Assembly (NCBI GenBank): GCA_000310025.1
Contig: FN649746.1
Coordinates: forward strand, 997,653-1,037,237
From: Ectocarpus siliculosus
Lineage: Eukaryota > Sar > Phaeophyceae > Ectocarpales > Ectocarpaceae
Direction of reading: 5' to 3'
Length of the DNA stretch: 39,585 bases
This document shows, in pieces, positions 11,561 to 23,166 of this stretch. The notes below the pieces were generated by a model, which was not told the DNA's origin, did not search any database, and worked only from the letters and a program-made list of their open reading frames with translations. The position numbers and the translations under genes were made by a program. How positions within the stretch are numbered: the first letter of the stretch is position 1; each line of letters starts with the position of its first letter.

Positions 11561-11930
11561 AAGTCATTCCCCCCACGTACAGTACACACAATAACATGTG
11601 TGGGTGGTTCGAGATTACTACTCCACCGGCGATACCTGCATGCTCCACTCCCACGCGGACAAAAACCAAGGCATTGGCTATCCTCCATCCCCTATACTGC
11701 TGTGCCGCGATACAGAGTACTCCATGGGAACTTCTCAGCTCGGATGGCTCTACATAGCAGATGTGCCCCAAGATGGATCGATGAGAGAAAACACACCCGT
11801 ACTGTGGGTCATCCGAAGCCTTCCTAATCAGGCTCTAAGTACCCACTTCGCGCCAGTTACTGTAGACATTATTAACAAGTTATTTCACTCACAGACAAGT
11901 AATCCAACACTGACAGCAGTAACACATTAA
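11561..11930 (+). other. Unresolved open frame between the minisatellite and the glycosyltransferase gene
   Basis: A plus-strand frame of 110 codons (11598-11930, GTG or TTG start only) has fairly protein-like composition, for example GTSQLGWLYIADVPQDGS. It contains a copy of the ACAGCAGTA motif at 11913 and part of another at 11694. The minus strand is also open over much of the same stretch. No splice sites or family support it, so I leave it unresolved. Confidence 0.2.
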
Positions 11931-11955
11931 ACGGGTCAATCATCCAAATCTGCAG

Positions 11956-14900
11956 CTAACAATCCGCCGGCACGCAAACGTATATCCGACTTACGGGCAA
12001 CTTGCCCAGGTACGCATCCATGCATCTATAAGACTTAATGTCAGTAATGGCACCCGAGAATGACGAGCCCGTACGGACGATGATGTCAGCGTCCATCAGA
12101 TAAAGAAAGTCAATGAACGCGTTGACAACCGTGTCTGGGTTCTTGCTGAAGGCCGTGTGCGCGTCTTGAGCGTCTATTCCCAGATCTACGAAGGCGGTCT
12201 CGATGTCTTTATTTCCAGCTTCGGCCGAGCAGTTGCGGGCCGTGCTCTTGCTGCGAAAGAAGAGGTCAAAGTCGAAGGCGGAGAAACACCGACAGAGGAC
12301 ATCAGCTGGTGGGGACAAGGCGCAGCAACACTGTACGTAAGTGCGAAGAACGCGGGTTTCGAAGGAAAAAAGCCGATTCCTACGAGCGCAGGATTGGCCC
12401 AGGGCGGGCAGTGGAAAAACAAGACGCAGAGGCCCGCACTTTTCTACTGCGACCAAACGAGAACCACGGTCGTCACCAAGGAGAACGCAAGCTCAACATT
12501 GTCGACTAGATTAGAACCGTCCATGCGTGGAAACCAGGATATAGACTAGGGATATTCCTAGTGGTAGTGATGCACGTACATTATAGATCCGAAACCCACG
12601 AACGATGTTCTCGGGGTCTGAAGATATTTATTTACAAAGAAAGATTCTCCGCCTGTTGTGACCAGCCGGAGGATGGAAGCGTGAACCCGAGGCTCACTCT
12701 TATAATTGACCTTTCGAAAACCTAGCACGACCGACCAACGCCGGCCACGCTTGACAATTCCTCGCCATAATGAAATAAGAGCGAAATACCTCCGCTGGTG
12801 AACGGTTATTCACCACTTCAGGGACCCTTCTCGGTAACAGAAAGGGTGTTCTCACAAAGGTGTAATGGTTGGCCACTTCGATTGGTGCATTGTGGTGGGC
12901 AACAACGTGGTAAACGAGAAAAGGGAGCGCCGCCTCCCACACCTTTTGACAACATAATTCTCCAGTCTTTTGTAAATCACAGAAGCTGCTGCCACTGGTA
13001 CGACGAAGATGTTGTGAACAGCAGCTAGTTGTGAACGTACGAAACAGCTCATGGCGTTTGAATTAGTCAGTTTAGCAACGCAACATGGCGTTTGAATTAT
13101 TCAGTTGAGCAACGCAACAAAAGGTGGCGAAGCAAGTGATGGTTGTGTTTCAGCAAGCGGTGACCCCACCAAAAGTCAAACCACAAACAGGAACGATCGG
13201 GGATTGTTTTGACCTCTACATTCGCCTGCCCAAAGGATACCTACATCAGCCAAGCAAAACGGGGAAGTGACGTACCGCTGTTTGGGGCACGACAGAAAAC
13301 GAAATGCCGGGGGGTTCAGGTGAAATAATACGGTGCACAAGGAATCGACTCGGAAATTGACCCCAAGGTCCCACGCTGATTGGCCAAGACCTCCCAGTAC
13401 CGTTTTCTGGCGGCTTCAGCGGGGAAATACCGATATCGTACTGTTGCAAAAAATAACTTCCGCATGAAGATGTTTCGGAGTGCACACAGAGCCGTTCCGC
13501 ACATGATCTGTGAGTTGCGAGGTCCGCAGTCGCATCAGGCCGTGTTTTGTGCGGGAAATTTTGCGACAATAAACGGTGAAACCCGACTCGAGTAGCCCAG
13601 TATCGGTATTCCCCGCTGCAGCTGCCAGAAAACGGTACTGTGTGGTCTTGGCCAGACAGTGCGGGGCCTCGGGGTCAATTCCCAAGTCAATTCCTGTGTA
13701 CCGTTCAATGTCACCTGAACCCCCCGGTACGCCGTTGTCTGTCGTTTGCCCCAAAAAATACGTTTCTCGAAAAATTCTCGACAAGACGTTCCCAGGCCGC
13801 CTTTTTCGGCACCGTCACTGTTCGTGCTGCAGAGAAAATAGAGATAAAAATTGGCCCCGGGTGTGTGGAATCATCTTATGCGACCCATGGTACTTCTTGC
13901 TCTGTGTCGGCAGTACCAGCTTATGCCATGACTGCTGACGACATGAAACGGGTGCCACGCGAAATCACGCTCAGGGTGCCATTCGTCCGAAAACTCTCAG
14001 AGCAGCACGGTGATCACGTGCTTGCATGCGGTGCGCGCATCGTATGTGTATCACTGCTCGTGCCTCCTCTCCCTTTCTGATGCCACACGATGTAGTACCC
14101 TGGGGGGCGGTTCTAGGCATTCAATCAGAGTCAAGTAGGATCCATCGCTGTGGGTAAAACATTTGACCACGCGACAAAGAGTGAAAAACGCGGCAGTGGA
14201 GGCGCCTTGCTTGAGTATACTTGCCCTTACCTGTTGGACGATATGTACACGGGTGAGTCCTTCCCAGAGAAGCGAGAGGGACACGCTTCTTCGGAGGCCT
14301 CCCTCGTGGACACGAACATAGGGCATATGCTCTCAGAAGCCACGTTGTTGAAGATGTAACGTTGCTTCGAGAAGGATCTTTCCGTTTCTCCCTCTGAAGT
14401 TCTAATGTGCCATGCGTGGTAGTGAGCGCGAGTCCGGGGAGAGTCTCCCACCGTCACCCAAGGAGTGTGAGCCTCCATGCTGTTCATCATCGTAGGACTG
14501 GATTCATGTTGGCGGGCAGGCGGGCGGGGCGTTGTTAACACTCTCTGCGGATTGGGATACATTCCAACCAAGACACTCTCCCTTTCCCTCATAATTTGAC
14601 GCTTGCACAAAAAAATGTGGACACATCTTGTCTACGGGTCGCCGTAAGATGGAGTCATCTATGTGTGAGGGACGCAGGCTGCTATAGACAGAGCTGAAAC
14701 GTTCTCCAGGTATGGAGTGTTCTGGCCTTTCTTTTTGCTGGAGGCAGCGCCAAGAACGGAAAACCAAAGTCCTCCTAAAACTTGGCGCAGGCCAGAGAGG
14801 GAAAGGAGTGCCGGCCTTCAAAACTTCCTTCGGTGTCAACGTCCTTCGCTTCCGTGTCCTGGGCGATCGACTTCAACTGGCTACATATATGTGAGGTTGT

Positions 14901-16546
14901 AATCACTGCCCCGTTTGCACACCGCACACAGCCAGCCGAGTGAACCCCGTTAACCACGGCCCGATCAATCTCTCACAACGTGCGTTCAACACCAGGAGAG
15001 ACAACACGAAAGTCGAAAAGCAATGAAAAAAAGAACCCGATAGCTGCTGCGCGTCGCGATCAGAATGTGCCGGGAGTAGTCAAGTCTGGGGCCACCTATT
15101 ACAAACCTGCGTCGTAGGACCATATTCCATGCGCATGGCGGGGCCAGGTCTAGGTTGGCCATCGCAAAATAATGCCTCCATCTGTTCTTGAATGCCTTTC
15201 GGAACCCGGCTTTTATCCCAGCGTGGGTCCCTGAGCCGACGCCGAAACTCGCAGACATCACCTCGAGCTGATGATCGGAAACAATGAGGAAGCCATCTAG
15301 AAACTGCAGCGCATGACGATCTTCCGTGTCGACACCTTGCCATCGGGTGAAGGGTTGCGTCGGGTAGAAGGCGAAACGGCAGTACAGGAAAGTTTTTGCT
15401 CACGGATGTCGCAGGTCGGGAATGCTTTGCACATTGAACGACATCTTTCGCCCGTCTACAGAGTAGATCCGATCCCTTTGCGTGGTCAAAGGCGACAGAC
15501 GAAGAGCCTCAATGTGGATTCCATCGCACAATATTGCAATGAGACCACATGTAGTCTGACGTTGAGAGACCGCAGAAAACGCATGGAACAGCTAGTCGAG
15601 TTTGGCACGAGTGACGAAAAAACCACCCAACTCGGACCCAAACCTCGTTTGCGTGCTCCACACTAGGCCTTTGCAATCGCTGGAAGCGATTCCAACGCGC
15701 ATGCCCGCGAGATCGTTCGAACAAAAATAACCCACCTTTGGAAATTTCCTTCCCCCTGAGCTTGAACGGCTCGGGATCAAGGTCCCACTTGATCGCTTCT
15801 GGCTCGAACGCGACTCGAAACGCTGGGAATTGTTCCAAGTTGATTATCAAGGCCACCTGCAGCATGCGAGCAAGCTTCCATGGGGCCAAGGGGGGGGGGG
15901 GGCGAGGAATTCACCGGTGATTTCAGTTCAATTTGGCAATCTGGTGTCTGCGAAACGGGACATTCTCCATTGCCGCGCTCCTGACACCCCCTGGTGGCAT
16001 CGCGTGCACCTGTTTTACCTCTCAGTGCCAGTCGCCCAAGGGTTACTTCGCTACGGCGCGAAATGTCTGTCTTGCTGGAACAACAAACAACGAGCCGCGA
16101 ATTGAAGATTTGTCGTCGCCCGAGCCTACGCAATGCTTGACCACCAGTATCCGTGTCTTCGGTGTCACAACATCGACGTTCAACATCAGCTTCACAATCA
16201 GTGGCCTGGTAAAGATGATTGCACCCATGTCGGTCAACTCCCGTGATGGATATGCCCCGCATCTGGTCGCCTCTGTTTCTCTCACCGGAAGGATGTACAT
16301 CAGAGTTCGCATAAGGTTGCCGACAGATGTGCCCATGTGCCAGACCATGACGGTGCCGTTAGCGATGGCTCGCTCCTGAACTGCGGGCCAAGACGTCCAG
16401 TATTCATCGCACAAATTATTGTCCGCGTTGCGCACGAAGGCATCTGCCCTCGGCTCGAACGAGAGTTCTTGTGCCCGTGAGAAAGCCGGGCCCAGCATCC
16501 ACGCCACCAGCAGCAATGAAGATCCGAGAGGCCCCATGGTGCGCAT
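11956..16546 (-). CDS. Putative fucosyltransferase-like glycosyltransferase, with one in-frame stop
   Basis: Exons from the 5' end: 16546-16286, 15856-15736, 15668-15404, 15296-15107, about 14490-14231, 12250-11956. Splice sites are GT-AG. Phases agree except at the unresolved junction before the fifth exon, where a short exon near 14690-14790 may be missing. The N terminus (LGSSLLLVAWMLGPAFS) looks like a signal peptide or anchor, so the Golgi or ER lumen is likely. Family-like motifs in order are MGTSVGNLMRTLMYIL (compare the G-x-G-N-x-x-R loop of NodZ/fucosyltransferase-like enzymes), AFRVAFEPEAIKWDL, AWHIRTSEGETER, VYISSN and LMDADIIVRTGSSFSGAI. I infer transfer of a sugar, perhaps fucose, from a nucleotide sugar; donor and acceptor are unknown. 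A TAG at 15594-15592 lies in the third exon with the same protein-like frame on both sides, so this may be a pseudogene or carry a sequence error. Confidence 0.55.
13051..13118 (+). repeat. Tandem direct repeat, 34 bp x 2
   Basis: Two adjacent copies (13051-13084 and 13085-13118) start with ATGGCGTTTGAATTA and end with AGCAACGCAAC. They differ at a few positions. They lie in the long last intron of the glycosyltransferase gene. Confidence 0.85.
13281..13757. repeat. Large imperfect inverted repeat with coding-like arms
   Basis: The left arm is about 13281-13446 and the right arm about 13591-13757, separated by about 145 bp. Read as reverse complement, the right arm matches the left with substitutions and small indels. 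Shared blocks include GGGGGGTTCAGGTGA, CAGTACCGTTTTCTGGC and GCAGCGGGGAATACCGAT. On the minus strand the right arm is open and reads GDIERYTGIDLGIDPEAPHC, then LAKTTQYRFLAAAAG. The left arm encodes the same peptide on the plus strand but is broken by a frameshift and a stop. The peptide resembles DIETAFVDLGID in the last exon of the surrounding gene. It is probably a decayed, inverted exon duplication or an element carrying such a piece. Confidence 0.75.
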
Positions 16547-17061
16547 GGGCTGGGATCAAAAACCAGGACGCGAGCGAGAAACACGGAGAGTCAAGAGGCA
16601 ACAGCAAGAACAAGACCGATGACTCCACCGCGGCATGTTGTTATTGCTCATGTCTTCGGAAAAAGAAAGAACTCGTGTTAAGGTTGGGACTCCGCCCGCC
16701 CGAAGTTTGCTTTCGATTTTTTTTGGCCGCGTAACATACATACGGGACGTGACTGAATAAAGCTGATTCTATTTGGAAAAATCAATACACACACAGAAAG
16801 ACTACCCGTTCGAGATATACGGGATGTGGTGGGATTTATTTCGTAAGGAAATAAATCAGATATAAATCATCAGTTGTACTTGTAGTTGTTGTTGTTGTTG
16901 TCTTCACATTACAAATCGTTCCGATCTCTCCACCAATGCCTCTATCTGTCCGTTCTGATCAAACACTTGACCGACCAATCCCGTGGTCAAAGGTTTACGT
17001 ATCTTGTTGGGAAAAAGAGCGAAAAAAATTGGCTGCGGCCGGGGTTCTCAATTCCTACGTA
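16547..17061. other. 5' flank of the glycosyltransferase gene
   Basis: This 515-bp stretch lies upstream of the minus-strand start at 16546 and should hold its promoter. It contains a GTT-rich run (16879-16900), a T run with CCGCCCGAAG nearby, and the hairpin at 16833-16857. No gene is supported. Confidence 0.4.
16833..16857. repeat. Perfect short hairpin
   Basis: The arms gatttatttc and gaaataaatc are exact reverse complements separated by the 5-base loop gtaag. The stem is AT-rich. It could be a structured RNA end or a small repeat end; there is no evidence for either. Confidence 0.7.
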
Positions 17062-17276
17062 CCGTAAGAGTCGGAGAGATGGCACCCCCGTGTTAGCGTT
17101 TTCGTTTAGCCTATTTCCCCACAAGTAGGAGGGTGCGAACACCAACCGGTACCTCTCAGGAAAGCCCTCGACGAGTTCCAAAACTACCCTTTTCGCCACG
17201 GGTACCCCCCTGGTTGTTGTGAAATACGCTACAAAAAAATGCTTACACGGGGGTGCCATCTCTCCGACTCTTACGG
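17062..17276. mobile_element. Foldback / MITE-like element with 32-bp perfect terminal inverted repeats
   Basis: Bases 17062-17093 and 17245-17276 are exact 32-bp reverse complements, beginning CCGTAAGAGTCGGAGAG. Inward of these the pairing continues imperfectly for about 30 more bases per side (GTTAGCGTTTT against AAAAAATGCTTAC). The whole unit is 215 bp and too small to encode a transposase. This is the form of a MITE or foldback element. I see no clear target-site duplication: the left flank ends CCTACGTA and the right flank begins CACACACA. A single-locus hairpin unrelated to transposition is possible. Confidence 0.6.
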
Positions 17277-20200
17277 CACACACATAGACTACGGTGGGTT
17301 GAGCTACGAAGTGCCGCGCAATAGGTTTTAGCTGTAGGGGTTCACAAATGGTGCTAAGGGACGCTAACTGCTGTTGTGGCGTATGAATACAACCTACCTG
17401 TAAGTACAATCGTGTCAAGATATCAAAATGAATCACGACAAGCATTAGGATTTCGGACGATGTGGACTTTGGAAGAAGCATTGACCCCGCAACTTTTGTG
17501 AAGACGAGGACACATTTTTGCGACACAATTAGAAGGGACGCGCGATGGTGAATATCAATTGAAGAGCAATGGGGAGCCGAGAAAGCTAAATAGAGAGTCG
17601 ATGGATTTGCGGTGCACTTCCGACCAGATGCCGGATAAAAGCCCACAAATGCGGCCTCGTGCACCACGATGATGCAGGGCCTGGGGACATGCAAATTCTA
17701 CCTTCTACACAGAACCACCGTCTGTGTTCTGACGATTCCTCTCTGCCCTTCTGCCAGCACGTAGACGTGACAGCAGGTGAGACAACGAGCGGCTTGCTTT
17801 CTCCTATGCTGTCGATATTGTGGACGGGGCTTGCACGTGTGGTGGGTGGACTACAGCACACAGGAGTCGCTGATGGTGTGGCTTCCCAACAGGGGGAAGA
17901 AAAGAAAAAGGTCGTGCCTCGCTCATTTGTGTTTTGTACGTGTACCATGGACAGCAGTACCACAGCAGTAGACGCACCATCGTTTTCCCCAAAACAAACG
18001 ATGATGAAGACAATACGCTCACCCCTCGAGACTCGGAGAGCCCCGAGCAACAAGGACTTCTTACAAACCTTCGCCCACCCCTGTCCGATGGTCGATCACA
18101 GCCTGCGCTGCCGCTCCTCCTGCTGTGGCCTCTCCTCCTCCTCCTGTGCGCTGGGGGTCGGGTCTGCTTGTCGTCCGTCCCTTTCACAGAGACTTGCCGC
18201 CTCGCAAGACGGCAAGAACGAAAGAGTGGTCGTAACAGGCCCGCTCCCGTTCGGAGGGCTGAACTTATGCTGCGGGTGCTTGCTGGTGCCCACAACAAGC
18301 CCGTGGCTCCAGCGCGCGCTCTCTGAACGGGTGTGTGTGCACTACACTCACCCGTAGACTCCGGCCCTGTCGAATGCTCCGCGAAGCTCGAACAGCGGAA
18401 GGAAGCGACGCTCCCCTGTTGAACAGCGAGAATTTGAAGTGAAAGACACAGCGTGATGTCCTCGGACATTAATGCGCCTGCGGACCACTCTCTGAGAGAG
18501 TTTTACGAATCCGAACCGAAGAAAGCAATTCTTTGTTCTTTTTTTCGTGCGGCATGATGCATCACGTATGTTTCATACAACATCATTCTGTGCTTTTGCT
18601 CTCATACTCATCATCAGCAGAAACAAGGACCACACGCCGCATGCACTCCTGTCGTCGCTGTTGAATCCCTCTCGCGCTTGACCATGAAGGCAGTACAGTA
18701 GTAGAATGTTTTTGCGTGACCCCGGATCGGAGCTCTCAAGGCGCAACCGGAAGGAATTTATTTTGGCTTGGCTTTTCCAAGGTAGAAGATCTACATGTAG
18801 ACTGCTTCATCGACAGCAGTATATGTACATCGTCAGCAGATGTTTGATGTACAGCAGTAAGGCAGTGTGCTAAAAGCTGCCTGTCGCTGCTCATCTCTCT
18901 TGTTTCTTTGGGTAAGCTAAGAAGTCCAAGCCTCCGGTCATCTTTGTAGCCAACTACAGCAGCCCGCGTGCGTTTGGGCTGGATATCGGGAATGAATGCT
19001 CGAAGCATCTGGTCTAGTCTATAGACTATAAGTCAAGCATGGAGATAGACTACTGCTATACATACATGGCCGTCTCTTTCCTACTCAGTGCAGCAGCAGC
19101 AGAATGAGTAAAAACGAGCAGATGAGCAGCTTGCTTGTGGTGACAGGTGAAATGAGCCATAACTTTCCCATCCACAGCATCCAACGATTGCACTGCATTC
19201 ATCTGTTGCTGCGTTTTTTCGACCGTTTCGTGAAGAGACTGGAGAAGAAGTCCCGTCGTCCCGTGTGTACTGCGTGGCTTCGCGTGTTCTCGCCAACCCT
19301 GGGGAAGCATTCGACCACTTCGAGCCCCTGTTCCTGTGCCCTTCTTGTTGCGCGCCCAAAAACGGCCCATCATACAGTAGTATTTTGTGCAGATCGAAAG
19401 AAGGTGGGTGCGTTGTCGGGAACTGCATTATGTAACTGGAACACTACTGTACATGTTTTCTTTTCGGGCAAATGGTTTACCTGTAGAAGCGCCTTTGTAG
19501 TTGTATTTACATGTGTGTGCCCTGTTTGTTGGGTAGTTGGCCTATGACCCGTGGACGGAAGGCGCCCGTATCACTTTTGTTATGGTTTTTGGAGGTAGAC
19601 ATGTGATCGTGGTTGACCATGTTTTTTTGGCGTCGTCAGATGCAATGACGTGACCTCATTGCAAGACTGTAGGGCTTCACGCCGAGGCACATGCCCTTCT
19701 TTCAGTGTGCGTACGATCGGCGTGCTTGGGATCTGCGTGAGTTGGCTTGGGAAAGCGGTAATCAAGAGAAAGAGAACACCGGAAAGCAACAACAACCTGC
19801 ACCGGTTGGACAAGAAGAGAGTGTTGTCTTCCACACAGCACGTGATTGATTTTCAAGGACCGGCGGATTGTAGACAAACCGATTTAATGTCTTCGCAATA
19901 CGTATTGGTACAGCTTTCCCCATACACTTTGCTCCAGGGCGTGGGTCGGGATTGGGATGGCCTGGTTCGCAGAGGAAGAAGAACCCGACCGCGAAAGTGT
20001 CACTGGCGTCGCGTACCTTCTCCTGGTGGCGTTCTCTCCGACCTCAGCCAATGCAGCGTGAGAGGCAACGAGGGGATCCCCCTCGTTCTTGCCTCGTTGA
20101 CCGCAAAGAAAGCTCAAATTCCGTAGCGTAGGATGGCGTTGTGGGTTCGTCCTCGGGAAAACGGCGATTCTTCAAAGCCGTCTACCCCGCGACCGTTCTA

Positions 20201-20400
20201 GGGGGGAAGGAATAGTTCATTAGTGGGCATGTCAGAGGATACTTACCGCAAACTTGAGCGTTCGATTATTCGAAATACAAGAACAGGAGCCAAACCCTAC
20301 ACTCGCCCCTTGAGCATGTAGCAACTTTTGTGGCCGGTGATCCCCATTAACCTAATTCACCCACTAGCAGCAGGCTAAATTGACGGTAGTTGAAACCAAG
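17277..20400. other. Gene-poor stretch with clustered ACAGCAGTA motifs
   Basis: Long open frames exist (for example 17659-18357 plus and 17804-18469 minus). They overlap each other, lack paired splice sites and have Ser/Cys/Arg-rich shadow composition, so I do not call them. Four exact ACAGCAGTA copies lie at 17951, 17962, 18813 and 18851. A perfect 14-bp palindrome (tagtctatagacta) lies at 19015-19028. Confidence 0.4.
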
Positions 20401-21043
20401 CAGCCGAAAGAGGTTGTATTGCTGCTCTGTTTTTCTCTTCCTACGAATTCCCCCCCGTGGTCTATCGAACCTGAACTCGACTTTGTTCTCGCTCGCCATG
20501 CCTCTGCCCCGTGGCCTTGCTCTCTCTCTTGTCTCTCTCTTCCTCTCTGCCTTCGTCGTTTCTCCCCATCCCCAGTATCTCCACTACTTGTCTGTCTTGG
20601 TATCTGACCCCTCCCCCCCCTACCCACCCGCACCAATCGCGCAAATTCGGTTCGCCTCCAACGATTGCATCGCGTTAACTACTACCTACCGCTGGGGGGG
20701 GTCTACAGCAGTAAGAGTTCATCGCCTGCTTCCGCACACCCAGCCAGTACTCTGGCTAGAGATCAATTCCATGAACCCCCCCCTGCGCTCCTGCCCCGTC
20801 TCCCGCCTCCGCTTCCCGTGCCAGGTGCTCAAGACCTACACTACTAACTACAGACCACCAACACATCAACAACAGCAGAAGCAATTACCACAAGATACCC
20901 AAAATACAGGCAAACAGACAGACATGGCGCATGGCCACCGTCTTCGCAGTAGAACCCCCCGCAGTTGGACGGTTTCTTCTCAACTTTTCTGCTTCAACGC
21001 TTACCATGAACAATTATCAGCAAACCAGTTGAGAAAGAGGTGA
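20401..21043 (+). other. Pyrimidine-rich tract with a possible signal-peptide first exon
   Basis: 20410-20640 is strongly CT-rich on the plus strand. An ATG at 20498 opens the sequence MPLPRGLALSLVSLFLSAFV, which looks like a secretory signal peptide. A possible donor (TTG followed by gtatct) lies at about 20601. No following exon could be identified, and a CT-rich repeat will encode Leu/Ser runs by chance. I record it only as a possibility. Confidence 0.2.
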
Positions 21044-21351
21044 AGATTGAGTTCAAGGAATGTTTGAGTGCTGTTGTGGCGTGCCTAGTGTACACGCTAA
21101 TTCTCTTTCCCGCGCCCTCATCCACGAACATCGTGTCCCGGTCGTTGAGCTCACCCGTAACCTACACCCGAAGTTGTTGAACCACTACCTATTTGTGTGC
21201 GCAAACATTGGAGCTCTTGCTCACATCTACCAGAAAGACCACAAATTGATGATGATGCTCCACGCTACACCTCGATGATCTGCTTTCCTTTTCTCCCGTT
21301 TCCCCTTTCGGCACAGTTTCCCGCGTTCGGTCAAAACGAACCAGCTGCCAA

Positions 21352-21435
21352 TACCACGCTAATAGCATACCACAACCAATGCACACGTGCATTTACCACG
21401 GTAATAGCATACCACAACCAATGCACACGTGAATT
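21352..21435 (+). repeat. Tandem direct repeat, 42 bp x 2
   Basis: Two adjacent copies (21352-21393 and 21394-21435) share TAATAGCATACCACAACCAA and GCACACGTG. They differ at about two positions. No gene overlaps them convincingly. Confidence 0.88.
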
Positions 21436-23166
21436 TTTCACCACCAAGTAGGCAGGCAAGAAAACAGACACCCGTCGGCAGAGGTATCACACATGACATG
21501 CTGGTGCTTGAACACTCCAGTAAGCCTACAACAAAAATTAGATCTGGAACCCGCCTGAATCTGCGAGAAACCTACGCCGCTCGTGCAATACATCTACTAT
21601 TGCTGGGGCGACCGTTAGTTACCCCCCCCTGCTCGATCAACAGCATAGAAGACGACCTGACGTACACAAGAGGAAGAGCCCCCCCCCCCCAAACTCAACA
21701 GTACGTAGGACGCACCGTCAGTTCCCTACCGGAACATTTACTACGAAAAAGCTTATTGGATTCTGAACTGTGAACGTGAGAATTGAGTTCAGCTCACGCG
21801 ACTTGCCATCCTGCCCTCCTTGGATCAACGCCCCTTTCTTGCCCTCTGCGCCGGTGCTCCAACAGAAAATCTACTCTCCACCAATCCCCCAATCACATTC
21901 TTCCCAGCTGGTGTTCATTTCCTCCCGCGCGGCCCTCCCCTGACCGATCACAGATCAGGTGCGCGAACCACGACTTCCACAGCCTCGTGAACGAAAGCTC
22001 CCTGATCGCTTCGCCCGTCAAGGAGACAACGCACACCTGCTAACGATAGGGATCATAAATTTAAATGGGAAAGGGTTAATGCGGGCGTCAGGACGACACG
22101 TGTCGACAGAGATATGGTCCTTGGTCGGGCAGTGTGCTCGTGGGTTGCGCGCCAACGTAGATCCATCAAGAACGCACACGCTTTTGAAGTTGGGGTCCGG
22201 TAATTCTCTCTTCGCGCAGACACGAGTCGAGACCGATAACTGCCAACGTGTTCACCCTGCGACGTTAGGCCGCAGTTTCAGCAGGGACCTACAGTTAAGA
22301 AATTTCTGTAGCGAGATAGAGGCTCAAACTGTCGCGAACTAAAAAGGACGAAACGTTTATAAAACGCAGCTCAGCGGTGGATCCTACACTAAGCTTTGCT
22401 TTGAATAACCTAGAATATGTCTCAACGGTGTCGACGTAAAATCAAATTGAGCCTCGACCCGAAATGACGTTTCTTTTCCGGGCGCCAATTTTGCAAATCC
22501 TACCCCCCTTCGGTTTTGGGGGGAGAGTTGTACTCGTTCTCGTGCGCAACCGTGTACATCTCGAGCCTCATGACCCTCGCACCCCCGCAGAGCCGGTACA
22601 GAGCATGTATGGCTCTGGCCGACCTGGCTTAACAACATCCTCCTACAATCAGATGACCGCGAAAAGTTCAGCGGGCCGCGCGAAGGGCGATGTGGGCATT
22701 CATGCCTAAGGCGCTCAGGGCGAGGGCTTCGACGCCTTCCCTGCCTTCGGAGAGAGCCGCGGGAACGCTACCCAACCGTCTCGTGGAGGCGTCATGTGTA
22801 CGATCGTGCCCCTTACGGGGAGTTCGGGTCCCCAACACGCTGATGTGTGATGAAACTTCCTGGCATTTTCAACAGCCGAGTGAGGAATCCACTTACTTCC
22901 ATCATCGTGTGGCAATGTCGCCCAAGATTAGTTCAATGTTGATTAGTTTTCTTTTGGTTGGCTTGCCATCATGGGTACTCGTGTTTTTGTCTAGTTCCAG
23001 CATCAGTGGGCGGAGGTGATGGAAAGAAGGGTCGTAACGTCACGGCGAATGTGAAGACAACAACCACCACCACAACAATGACCCTTTTGACTGTTGGTGA
23101 TCATAGATATCAAGCCAACACGTTGAATGCATTGTCATCGGGGTCGCTACCATTGTACTCGCGGTT
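21436..23166. other. Region with unresolved minus-strand coding-like pieces
   Basis: No complete gene could be built. On the minus strand, 22680-22920 holds two overlapping frames with protein-like composition. One (22915-22715) contains SKWIPHSAVENARKF. The other ends LGMNAHIALRAAR-stop near 22675. A strong donor-type sequence (GGAA followed by gtaagt) lies between them. They could be the 3' end of another minus-strand gene or a decayed retroelement. No family is recognised. Confidence 0.25.

Noticed and set aside
11601-11625. GGTTCGAGATT, resembling a tRNA B box
   Set aside because: The T-arm stem does not pair and no A box lies at the right distance.
11956-16546. Possible viral insertion (phaeovirus-type) considered for this gene
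   Set aside because: The gene has several spliceosomal introns and a signal peptide, and no viral structural or replication genes are visible nearby.
16987-17694. 235-codon minus-strand frame
   Set aside because: It runs straight through the foldback element, starts only with a non-ATG codon or a late ATG, and has no paired splice sites. A chance frame is more likely than a gene.
17659-18469. Long overlapping frames on both strands (232 codons plus, 221 codons minus)
   Set aside because: They are mutual shadows with Ser/Cys/Arg-rich composition, and no domain or splice-site pair supports either one.
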